From Ohtaekwangia sp. (lineage in GTDB: Bacteria > Bacteroidota > Bacteroidia > Cytophagales > Cyclobacteriaceae), in the NCBI GenBank assembly GCA_021155195.1, contig JAJNPV010000042.1, positions 682,001 through 746,000 of the forward strand: 64,000 bases of DNA, given 5' to 3'. Shown here in pieces: positions 26,201-33,219 of this stretch; position 1 is the stretch's first letter; every line of letters starts with the position of its first letter. The notes under the pieces were generated by a model that saw only the letters and a program-made list of their open reading frames with translations, made no database searches and was not told the DNA's origin. Position numbers and translations under genes: made by a program.

Positions 26201-26891
26201 GTTATATGAGAAAAACCATATTGATTGCATTGTGCTCGACATTGGCCTGCCAGATATGAATGGTTTTGAACTAATTTATAAACTGGAAAGGGTTAAGGAA
26301 TTGTCCATTCCACCCATTATCATCTACACCGGCAAAGAGCTTACAAAAGAGGAAAACGATGAACTGCAAAAATATGCAGAAAGTGTGATCATCAAGGGGG
26401 TAAAATCGGAAGAACGATTATTGGACGAAACAGCCCTTTTCCTCCATAGGACGATAAGTAACATGCCCGAGTCAAAACAACACATTATAAATAGTTTATA
26501 TAATAACGATGCCATATTTCACGCAAAAAAGATACTCCTGACCGATGATGATATGCGGAATGTATTCGCTTTGTCTAAAATCCTGAAAGAACGCGGAATG
26601 GAGGTAATAAAAGCAGATAATGGCAAAAATGCGTTGGATATACTGGCGGCAAATCCTGATATCAAGTTGGTATTGATGGATATTATGATGCCTGAAATGG
26701 ATGGTTACGAAGCTATGAGGCAAATGCGACTGCGCCCTCAATTCAAAAATCTGCCCATCATTGCGCTCACCGCAAAAGCAATGAAGGACGACAAGCAAAA
26801 ATGTATTGATGCGGGAGCTAATGATTACATAACCAAACCAATTGATGTAGAGCGACTGTTATCGCTGATGAGGGTATGGCTCAGTAAATAA
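23253..26891 (+). CDS. Membrane hybrid sensor histidine kinase with HAMP, GAF, coiled coil and three receiver domains
   Basis: A 1212-residue sensor. A transmembrane helix (about 10-30), a helical periplasmic sensor of the four-helix/CHASE3 type (about 31-185) and a second helix (about 190-210) lead into HAMP (about 212-300) and GAF (about 320-465). A long Glu/Gln-rich coiled coil with repeats of NEELEEQTQ (about 470-545) precedes HisKA, with His561 in ANMSHELRTPL, and an HATPase (about 665-780, SGIGIPEDKQTAIFEAF and GGTGLGLSI). Three receivers follow with phosphoacceptors Asp874, Asp996 and Asp1143. The gene follows cheB by 4 bp. This architecture is widespread in Bacteroidota with CheB/CheR and suggests a large phosphorelay. 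Confidence 0.93.
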   Translation: MLQKLTIKSKLLVGFLLTLAILISTILFTTIKFSDANDRFEKVVDVSSKKIHLSNEIMIYALDVARHEKNIILEKDPARMVYFKDRIYSAIDSVDRKIAALEKLADSVGKKKIDSLKNLWEGYKPLLDALIALAMGGENEKASIISVESGLTMRDNLLIVINELIVKNNQGIQEDKAENAKAYQKALNFILILVSLSILISLLTSYWIIKSITKRISTIAKEAEKIASREFTNDRLEDGTSDELKPIVDSLISVNESFREVTNNANEVASGNYTVDLTPRSERDLLGNALRKMTHSLREKTAANEKHNWLTTGQNRLNEKLIGDQTIEELSENTIRFLCNYLNAQIGAVYLLDDNNILSLTGQYAFSAREDSKNKFTIREGLIGQSALEQKQIVVTGVTEQHIRITSAILKANPKHVVITPFLFERKTLGVIEMGRLSEFNQTEIEFITACMESIAISTNSAMARKKIQELLEETRVQSEELQMQQEELKQTNEELEEQTQNLKQQQEELQMTNEELEEQTQSLEMKNKEVEAAKFDIEQKTKQLEASSKYKSEFLANMSHELRTPLNSLLILSKDLAENGSKNLNKEQIESAEIIYKSGKDLLVLINEVLDLSKIEAGKMSISVERVSLRSVSENIVRDFKHLAEQKGLKLVAVIGQELPESIRTDAQRLNQVLKNLLSNAIKFTEKGKVIITFERNSKDTVIISVTDSGIGIPEDKQTAIFEAFQQADGGTSRKYGGTGLGLSISRELAKLLGAEIKLSSKLNEGSTFSIILPLEITHELGPARTTTHKEVTGYEQQPLKEPKYLNYPAVKDDRDIITPADKVLLVIEDDLEFASILLKQANKKGFKCLSASTGEDGLALAVKYKPQAIILDLELPGINGQRVLLELKADPSIRHIPVHIISSNERSLEPIKDGAIEYLVKPVNKNDLEDAFARIENFVNRKMKNLLIVEDDENSRTVMKKLIGNGDVKCFEAGTGKTALELYEKNHIDCIVLDIGLPDMNGFELIYKLERVKELSIPPIIIYTGKELTKEENDELQKYAESVIIKGVKSEERLLDETALFLHRTISNMPESKQHIINSLYNNDAIFHAKKILLTDDDMRNVFALSKILKERGMEVIKADNGKNALDILAANPDIKLVLMDIMMPEMDGYEAMRQMRLRPQFKNLPIIALTAKAMKDDKQKCIDAGANDYITKPIDVERLLSLMRVWLSK

Positions 26892-26917
26892 AGTAATGTC
26901 TTTCTAACTAAACGTGT

Positions 26918-28012
26918 ATGGGCACCAAACCAAAAATACTAATTGTCGACGATAAGCCGGAAAACCTGGTGGCGCTTCGAACAGTCCTCAAAGACCTCAA
27001 CATAGAACTTATGGAAGCCACCAGTGGGAATGAAGCCCTGAAATTAACGCTGCGCCATGATTTCGCTTTGGCTTTATTGGACATTCAAATGCCTGAAATG
27101 GATGGCTATGAATTGGCCGGCATACTCCGGGAAGAGGAAAAAACAGCCCATCTACCTTTTATTTTCATCTCTGCAGTGTATACCGATAACCTAAATATTT
27201 TTAAAGGTTACGAAACAGGAGCATTCAGTTTTATCACAAAACCATTCCAACCCGAAGTATTAATCAATAAGGTTAAATTTTTCATTGAGAAACACCAGCA
27301 GGAAATAGGCTTATTGGAACTAAACAAAGAATTAATAAATGCGAATAAAGAGTTGGATGCTTTTAGTTATTCGGTATCCCATGATTTGCGGGCACCCCTT
27401 CGGGCGGTCAACGGGTACATTCAAATCTTTCATGAAAATTATGGTTCAAAGGTAGATGAAGATGGAAAACGCCTGATAGGAAACATCCAACACAACTCAA
27501 CCAAAATGGAACAGCTAATTGATGACCTCCTTGCTTTCTCAAAACTTGGCCGGAAGGAAGTTCAACGCTCGGAAGTAGATATGAATAAATTGACAGAAGA
27601 AGTACTATTCGAAATTAACAAATCCATTGTCCATACCGCCCGGATAAATACAAGTACCCTGCATAAAGTAAAAGCTGATTATGGCCTCCTTCACCAGGTA
27701 CTATTTAATCTTATTTCAAACGCAATTAAATACTCTTCGAAGAAGGAGAATCCTGTGATTGATATCGCGTCTGATGAGTCCAACGATGAACTGGTGTTTT
27801 CTATAAGAGATAATGGGGTTGGATTTGACATGCGCTATGCCCACAAATTGTTCGGAGTATTTCAACGGTTGCACACGGATCGTGAATTTGAAGGAACGGG
27901 AGTTGGACTGGCAATTGTAAAGCGAATAATAAACAAACACAAGGGTCGAATATGGGCGGAAGGAAAACTAAATGAAGGTGCGGTTTTTAATTTTTCTTTA
28001 CCACAAGAATAG
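26918..28012 (+). CDS. Receiver-histidine kinase fusion
   Basis: A 364-residue cytosolic protein. The N-terminal receiver domain (about 5-122) has Asp55 in LALLDIQMPEMDG. A short coiled coil (about 128-148) and HisKA follow, with His155 in SYSVSHDLRAPLRAV. The HATPase covers about 245-364 (LISNAIKYSSKKE, DNGVGFDMRY, GTGVGLAIVKRII). It lacks membrane segments, so it is likely phosphorylated by the hybrid kinase upstream (26 bp away, same operon) and relays on. The SYSVSHDLRAPLR type is the phytochrome-like kinase subfamily. Behind it the 40-bp terminator repeat ends the operon. Confidence 0.93.
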   Translation: MGTKPKILIVDDKPENLVALRTVLKDLNIELMEATSGNEALKLTLRHDFALALLDIQMPEMDGYELAGILREEEKTAHLPFIFISAVYTDNLNIFKGYETGAFSFITKPFQPEVLINKVKFFIEKHQQEIGLLELNKELINANKELDAFSYSVSHDLRAPLRAVNGYIQIFHENYGSKVDEDGKRLIGNIQHNSTKMEQLIDDLLAFSKLGRKEVQRSEVDMNKLTEEVLFEINKSIVHTARINTSTLHKVKADYGLLHQVLFNLISNAIKYSSKKENPVIDIASDESNDELVFSIRDNGVGFDMRYAHKLFGVFQRLHTDREFEGTGVGLAIVKRIINKHKGRIWAEGKLNEGAVFNFSLPQE

Positions 28013-28123
28013 ACTACTGTGAATCCTGAAGTGGAAATTCTTCTGGGAGAGCGCAAAAATTTAATCCTAAGAACGAAAACGAATTCTAGAGCAGTACTTC
28101 TGCCAATATGCGTAAGCTTAATG

Positions 28124-28163
28124 TTGGGTGAAGGTGTCACATCATGTGGCACCTTTTTTCGCT
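28124..28163 (+). repeat. 40-bp exact repeat carrying a terminator hairpin, copy 2
   Basis: Identical to 19985-20024. The hairpin AGGTGTCACAT...TGTGGCACCT (28132-28154) with TTTTTT lies 112 bp behind the receiver-kinase stop and ends the cheR-cheB-kinase operon. Confidence 0.85.
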
Positions 28164-28366
28164 CACCCGCTAGACACCTCGAACCCTGGAACGAGCGTGA
28201 TCGAATGGCCCGGTCGCTCGAGCAATTAGATTCATCGCTGATGAACCTGTAGAAAAAGGATGATCTAAACTGGCCCAAAATGAGGGTGCAATTCATGCCC
28301 CCAAAATACCTTTCGAATACACGGTGATACCGAACATAAAGATTTCGTACGCCAGATACTTTTTAT

Positions 28367-28383
28367 ATAGGAGTTACTCCTAT
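28367..28383. promoter_or_regulatory. Palindromic operator-like site, copy 2
   Basis: ATAGGAGTTACTCCTAT, a perfect inverted repeat except for the central base. It lies 108 bp before the ATG at 28492 and follows TTTTTATAT, the same AT-rich context as copy 6. Confidence 0.75.
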
Positions 28384-28491
28384 TCACGACTTGCCGACTC
28401 ACCAAGAAATGGTAAAATACGAATCACTTAATGGATCTACCCAACGCCTAGCAGCCTAACCATACGCTATGAGTTGACAACCCCAAAGGAT

Positions 28492-29616
28492 ATGGAGCGC
28501 GAACTAAAAATTTTAATGCTGGAAGACCGGGAAGAAGACGCAGGACTCGTTGATCGCGTCTTGAAGAAAGAAAAAATTCCCTTCACACGTCAACGCGTGG
28601 ACACCCGGGAAGAATTTACACAAGCGCTGGATGATTTTAAACCCGATGTCATCCTCTCAGATCATTCCCTTCCCCAATTCAACTCAATCGAAGCATTAAA
28701 AATTTGCCAGGGAAAAAAAATCAATGTCCCTTTTATTCTTGTCACCGGCGCTGTCTCCGAAGAGTTCGCTGTCAACTGCCTGAAACGCGGAGCGGACGAC
28801 TACGTACTGAAGTCAAACCTCTCCCGACTCCCGCTGGCCATTCGCTATGCATTGCGCCAACATCGCTACGAAACCAACCGACAGATTCATGAGGAAATGC
28901 TTTTAAAAAAGAATACCGAACTCACCAAGATCAACCAGGAGTTGGATTCATTCGTCTACAGTGTCTCCCACGACCTCCGCTCACCCCTGACGTCTATCCT
29001 CGGATTAGTGATCGTCGCGAAAATGGATCAGGTTGCCACCCGGGAAGCCATTCAAAATTATTTTGAAATGATTGAAAAGAGCGTCGTGAAACTGGACGAC
29101 ACGCTTCGGAAAATCCTGGATTACTCCCGTAACGCAAGGGGCGAACTCACCATTTCGGAAGTAGACATCAGCCAATTGATCAATCATGCATGTGAACAAC
29201 TAAAATATCTGCCTGGGTATAATGAAATTAAAATACAAACGAGCATCAATGGACGTGCCGCGTTGTATTCCGATACGTATCGACTATCCGTCATACTGGC
29301 TAACCTGATTTCAAATTCAATTAAGTACAGGGATGAACGTAAACCAGATCAATTTATTGAAATCACGGCTTCGATTACACCAACCTACCTCATGCTCATT
29401 ATCCGTGACAACGGAATCGGTATTCATGCCGATTACCTTAGAAATGTATTCAATATGTTCTATCGGGCAACGGACCGAAGTCAAGGGGCCGGGTTAGGGC
29501 TTTATATCGTGAAAGAAATGGTGGAGAAACTAAGCGGGACAATTCTTATCAACTCGGAATATGGACTGGAGACGCTGATCTCCATTACGATTCCAAATAA
29601 GTTGCTGTCAACGTAA
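28492..29616 (+). CDS. Receiver-histidine kinase fusion, HisKA/HATPase type
   Basis: A 374-residue cytosolic protein started at the ATG 28492 (MERELKILMLEDREEDAGL); the six codons from TTG 28474 look untranslated. The receiver domain (about 5-122) has Asp57 in VILSDHSLPQF. After a linker comes HisKA with His160 in VYSVSHDLRSPL, and an HATPase (about 260-374: NLISNSIKYRDE, DNGIGIHADYLRN, GAGLGLYIVKEMV). It heads a three-gene operon with the PAS kinase (10 bp downstream) and the LuxR-type regulator, a plausible self-contained sensor-relay-output module. A palindromic site lies 108 bp upstream. Confidence 0.92.
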   Translation: MERELKILMLEDREEDAGLVDRVLKKEKIPFTRQRVDTREEFTQALDDFKPDVILSDHSLPQFNSIEALKICQGKKINVPFILVTGAVSEEFAVNCLKRGADDYVLKSNLSRLPLAIRYALRQHRYETNRQIHEEMLLKKNTELTKINQELDSFVYSVSHDLRSPLTSILGLVIVAKMDQVATREAIQNYFEMIEKSVVKLDDTLRKILDYSRNARGELTISEVDISQLINHACEQLKYLPGYNEIKIQTSINGRAALYSDTYRLSVILANLISNSIKYRDERKPDQFIEITASITPTYLMLIIRDNGIGIHADYLRNVFNMFYRATDRSQGAGLGLYIVKEMVEKLSGTILINSEYGLETLISITIPNKLLST

Positions 29617-29626
29617 TCCGCAGTCG

Positions 29627-31129
29627 ATGGACTTTTTGAACACCATCCTGAGTAACATGATCGAAGGCCTCATCGTAGCGGACTCGAATGGAAAAGTTAT
29701 TTTTTTTAATGAGGCGGCTCGAACATTAAGTAAAGATATCCTGGAAAAACCCGTTCAGGAAGGGGACGAGTTTATCCAATTGGTAAGTCCCGATCGCAGG
29801 GAGCTCGTGAATGAAATTATCCAGAACATTAAACTCAGCAAGCAGCCTGAAAAAACGCTTGCCCACTACACCAACTTCCAAGGCACAACCCTTCACCTTG
29901 AATGCAATTATGTTCCCATATCCGACGCCAAAGACAAAGTTGCGTTTATCTATACCTTCATCCGCGACATCACCCCACAAAAGATCGTGGAGATGAAGCT
30001 CGCGGCGCAATCGGTAAACATTAGCAACCTGATCGACAACGCAAATGCGATCATCATCGGTGTCGATACGCGAGGGTACATTACAGAATGGAATTCGTAT
30101 TGCAGCAAAGTAACGGGATTTGAAAAGGATGAAGTGTATGCCCAAAAATTTTCCGACATCCTCTTGTCGAAAGAGGATACCTACTTTGACGACTTGCTCA
30201 ATAAAGTATTGCTAAACGAATCGGTGATCAATTATGAAATGCCGGTTCTTACCAAATCTAAAAAGAAAGCAATCTTTCTGTTAAACGGAACGCACCGCAC
30301 GACCCCCACACTGGAAGTTACGGGAATGCTCTTCGTGGGCCAAGATATCACCGAACTGTCAGACTACCGCGACTCCCTCGAAAGGAAGGTGCAGGAACGC
30401 ACCTATGAACTGCAACAGGCAGTACGAAAAGAAAAAGAGGTCGTGGAAATGAAGTCCCGGTTCGTCTCCATCGCCTCCCACGAGTTTCGTACTCCCTTAT
30501 CCTCCATTGAATATGCAGTCCGGGCGATCCGAAGCGCACCTCCATCTGAAGCTGAAACAGCCGTGAGACTCAACAACATTGACAAGCAAATAAAACATAT
30601 GATGGCGTTGCTGGATGATGTGTTGACGTACGATAAAAGCGAAACGGGTAAAATTCAACTGATGATTACGGCCATAGACCTGGCCGAATTTTTAACGACC
30701 GTGATGGAAGATGTATCACACAACACAAAAGAAACCCATCACATAAAATTTGAGAGCGAGCAATTACCTGAGACGATTGCTACCGATGAAAAATTGCTGC
30801 GAAATGTACTGATCAACTTATTGACCAACGCGATCAAATTTTCTCCGGGTAAACCAAAGGTTTTCCTGACCGTCAGGAGTGAGCTCAATCAATTGCGGAT
30901 GACAATCCGGGATGAGGGGATTGGCATTCCTGAAAATGAACAAAGTAGGATATTTGAAGCCTTCGTGCGCGGAAAAAATACCACTGCCATTCAAGGGACA
31001 GGATTGGGTCTTTCGATTGTAAAGAAAGCAGTAGATTTATTGGGAGGACAAATTTGCGTGGAAAGCCAAGTAAATAAAGGAACAACGTTTACCGTAACAA
31101 TCCCCTTCGATGAACTCCGGGAAAATTAA
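29627..31129 (+). CDS. Cytosolic double-PAS sensor histidine kinase
   Basis: A 500-residue kinase without membrane helices. PAS 1 (about 1-110: ILSNMIEGLIVADSNGKVIFF) and PAS 2 (about 130-245: DNANAIIIGVDTRGYITEWN) are followed by a short coiled coil (ERKVQERTYELQQAVRKEKE) and HisKA, with His285 in SIASHEFRTPLSSIEY. The HATPase covers about 380-500 (LLTNAIKFSPGKPK, DEGIGIPENEQSRIFEAF, GTGLGLSIVKKAV). PAS domains may bind cofactors or small ligands; none is predictable. Its last 20 bases overlap the start of the LuxR regulator, a likely cognate output protein. Confidence 0.93.
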   Translation: MDFLNTILSNMIEGLIVADSNGKVIFFNEAARTLSKDILEKPVQEGDEFIQLVSPDRRELVNEIIQNIKLSKQPEKTLAHYTNFQGTTLHLECNYVPISDAKDKVAFIYTFIRDITPQKIVEMKLAAQSVNISNLIDNANAIIIGVDTRGYITEWNSYCSKVTGFEKDEVYAQKFSDILLSKEDTYFDDLLNKVLLNESVINYEMPVLTKSKKKAIFLLNGTHRTTPTLEVTGMLFVGQDITELSDYRDSLERKVQERTYELQQAVRKEKEVVEMKSRFVSIASHEFRTPLSSIEYAVRAIRSAPPSEAETAVRLNNIDKQIKHMMALLDDVLTYDKSETGKIQLMITAIDLAEFLTTVMEDVSHNTKETHHIKFESEQLPETIATDEKLLRNVLINLLTNAIKFSPGKPKVFLTVRSELNQLRMTIRDEGIGIPENEQSRIFEAFVRGKNTTAIQGTGLGLSIVKKAVDLLGGQICVESQVNKGTTFTVTIPFDELREN

Positions 31130-31781
31130 AATATTACTCGTCGATGACCATAAATTGATTCGCGATGGCATTGAAGCCATGCTTCAGAACACCGAAGACA
31201 TTGAAATCATCGGCTCTGTTTCCTCAGGAGAGGAAGCAATTAACGAAGTACGTCAAAACAAACCCGACGTCATTTTGATGGATATTATGATGGGGGGCAT
31301 GACAGGAGTAGAGGCAACCCGATGGATAAAAGAATTTGACCCCACCGTTAAAGTCGTTCTTGTCACCATGGAAATCAGCAAGGAGTATGTCTCTGCAGGC
31401 ATTAAGTCTGGTGTCGACGGCTATCTGCCGAAAGACATCGACAAAGAAACGCTCATAGACGCAGTCAGAACAGTAAAGAATGGTGGCCGTTTCTTCAACG
31501 ACGCGATCATGAAGTTAGTATTCGAAGACTTTTACTCACATGAAAAATTGAAAAGCGCGGATAAGAAACTCCCCAATGACCTCACCAAACGGGAACATGA
31601 AATATTAACACTGGTAGCTTCCGGCAAATCCAATAAAGAACTAGCCGAATCGCTATTCATCAGCATCAAAACAGTTGAAACGCACAAAACCAACATTCTG
31701 GAAAAACTAGGTCTCAAAAACACAACTGAATTAGTCAAGTACGCAATCAAAAATAATATCATTTCCATAGATAGCCTGTAA
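31110..31781 (+). CDS. LuxR/NarL-family response regulator
   Basis: A 223-residue DNA-binding regulator. The receiver (about 6-123) has phosphoacceptor Asp58 in VILMDIMMGGM and Lys in YLPKD. The C-terminal LuxR-type helix-turn-helix (about 155-215) reads LTKREHEILTLVASGKSNKE then LAESLFISIKTVETHKTNIL. The gene overlaps the PAS kinase by 20 bp, pointing to a cognate pair. Regulators of this class bind short palindromes as dimers, so it is a candidate for recognising the TAGGAGTwACTCCTA sites found around this block; the regulator at 40388 is the other candidate. Confidence 0.93.
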   Translation: MNSGKIKILLVDDHKLIRDGIEAMLQNTEDIEIIGSVSSGEEAINEVRQNKPDVILMDIMMGGMTGVEATRWIKEFDPTVKVVLVTMEISKEYVSAGIKSGVDGYLPKDIDKETLIDAVRTVKNGGRFFNDAIMKLVFEDFYSHEKLKSADKKLPNDLTKREHEILTLVASGKSNKELAESLFISIKTVETHKTNILEKLGLKNTTELVKYAIKNNIISIDSL

Positions 31782-31934
31782 TTCTCTCAGGGTAAACCCC
31801 GACTGGTCAGGGTTCAATTTCAATTTCGCCTCAGGGACGGCACACAAACAAATGACTACGTTAAAAAATAGTCTCCATGGCCACGTTGGATAAAAGCCTC
31901 TCAACCATCGCGGAGGGAGTTATTTCTTACACAT

Positions 31935-32010
31935 ATTCCCTATTTTTTTAAAATCAGAATTGCCCTGAAGGATTGGCTTTCGCGATCTCTCACCTTTGAT
32001 GTATCAAAAC
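31935..32010 (+). promoter_or_regulatory. Promoter region shared by the two PD40 genes
   Basis: Strong similarity by eye to the minus-strand sequence at 21286-21360: TTTTTTTAAAA, CAGAA, CCCTGAAGGATT, CTCACCTTTGA and TATCAAA occur in the same order and spacing. CACCTTTG differs by one base from the Bacteroidota -7 consensus TAnnTTTG. The ATG used for the gene is 32044. Confidence 0.5.
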
Positions 32011-32043
32011 AACAAAAACAAAAACACACTAAACAACAAAGCC

Positions 32044-33132
32044 ATGATCGTAAGAAGCAGAATTAAAGAAAGAGGGATTAACTCAATCATAATCCTCTTG
32101 GTATTTTCCGTGATGAGTGTATACTCATGCATCGCACAAACACAACAACAAGACCCGAATGCTCCCGAAATCCGGATAAAAACAGCGGGCAACGTTATCA
32201 ACCTGGCAAAGGAAGTTAATCTGGAGGCAAAGGCAGTGCCCATGCGCACCTCAATCAACAGCCCGTTTGCGGAACTAAAGCCTGCCTTTTCTCCAAAAGG
32301 AGATAAACTGTACTTTAGCCGCATAGCCCATCCAAACAATACAAACGGGATCGATGATCCCGAAGATGTTTGGTATGCTGACTATGACACCGTGAGCCAG
32401 GACTGGTCTGAACCAATCCGAATGTCAGGACACCTCAATAACTCAGGCCCTAACTTTATCCAAAATGTCAGCGTAACCGGAGATACCCTTATTCTTGGTA
32501 ACCAATATTTAAAGAAAGGCAAAATGAGAGATGGTGTTTCTTATAGCGTCAACATAAATGGTGATTGGTCATTTCCAAAACCAATCACGATCCTCAATGA
32601 CTATAACATGTCACAACATGGCAACCACTTTGTCTCCCTCAAGTCAGGCGTAATCATCTCCGCAGTCGAACGTTCAGAAAGTGTTGGTCACCGAGACCTG
32701 TACGTAAGTTTCTGGAATGGAAAATATGCAACTGAGCCGTTAAACATGGGGGCGATCATCAACTCAACCTTGGAGGAGTCATCTCCATACCTGGCCGCTG
32801 ACAACAAAACGTTATACTTCGCTTCTAAAGGACACAACGGATATGGCGGGTATGACATCTTTATGACAACGCGGTTAGACGACTCGTGGACAAACTGGAC
32901 GGTACCCGTAAACTTAGGCCCCGCAGTAAACGGCCAAACAGATGAAGAGTTTTTCAGCATCACGCACTGTGGACGATATGCGATCTTCACCAGGAAAATG
33001 GGAATTCATAACGAAGACTTATATAAAATAAAGGTAGACGAACTATTCGGTCACAGCCCATCGGAACCAATCATAACGACCAGTTCAACCAGCGCACCCC
33101 GGAACGAACGTCACACATTGAATACGTTATAA
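32044..33132 (+). CDS. Secreted PD40/TolB-propeller-like protein, paralogue B
   Basis: A 362-residue paralogue of the product at 20125. ATG 32044 (MIVRSRIKERG) is preferred over the TTG at 31996, which lies in the conserved promoter block. A signal peptide or lipobox-like VYSCIAQ is followed by the same blades (FAELKPAFSPKGDKLYFSR, SSPYLAADNKTLYFASKG, FFSITHCGRYAIFT). Only the C-terminal tail differs. The duplicated gene and its promoter suggest the protein matters to this signalling block, perhaps as a periplasmic ligand- or envelope-sensing component; this is inference. A strong terminator follows at 33160. Confidence 0.82.
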   Translation: MIVRSRIKERGINSIIILLVFSVMSVYSCIAQTQQQDPNAPEIRIKTAGNVINLAKEVNLEAKAVPMRTSINSPFAELKPAFSPKGDKLYFSRIAHPNNTNGIDDPEDVWYADYDTVSQDWSEPIRMSGHLNNSGPNFIQNVSVTGDTLILGNQYLKKGKMRDGVSYSVNINGDWSFPKPITILNDYNMSQHGNHFVSLKSGVIISAVERSESVGHRDLYVSFWNGKYATEPLNMGAIINSTLEESSPYLAADNKTLYFASKGHNGYGGYDIFMTTRLDDSWTNWTVPVNLGPAVNGQTDEEFFSITHCGRYAIFTRKMGIHNEDLYKIKVDELFGHSPSEPIITTSSTSAPRNERHTLNTL

Positions 33133-33159
33133 AATTTTGTTTTGTTTTGTTGATGGCTT

Positions 33160-33186
33160 GGCTGGGGTAACCCAGCCTTTTTTTAT
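33160..33186 (+). terminator. Rho-independent terminator of PD40 gene B
   Basis: Stem GGCTGGG (33160-33166) GTAA loop CCCAGCC (33171-33177), followed by TTTTTTTATTT. It separates this plus-strand gene from the convergent kinase gene at 33220. Confidence 0.88.
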
Positions 33187-33219
33187 TTCTTGAAAATTGA
33201 CATTAACCGAATAGATAAC

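Larger units (their letters stand above)
28013..28491. promoter_or_regulatory. Operon boundary with repeat terminator and palindromic site
   Basis: A 479-bp gap between two signalling operons. It contains the terminator repeat (28124-28163) that ends the cheR operon and the operator-like palindrome at 28367-28383 that precedes the next operon. The ORF track-like frame 28019-28252 crosses the terminator and has no plausible product. Nothing else is seen. Confidence 0.6.

Noticed and set aside
28019..28252. 77-codon plus-strand frame behind the receiver kinase
   Set aside because: It crosses the 40-bp terminator repeat, has no ATG start in a sensible place and shows no protein-like composition.
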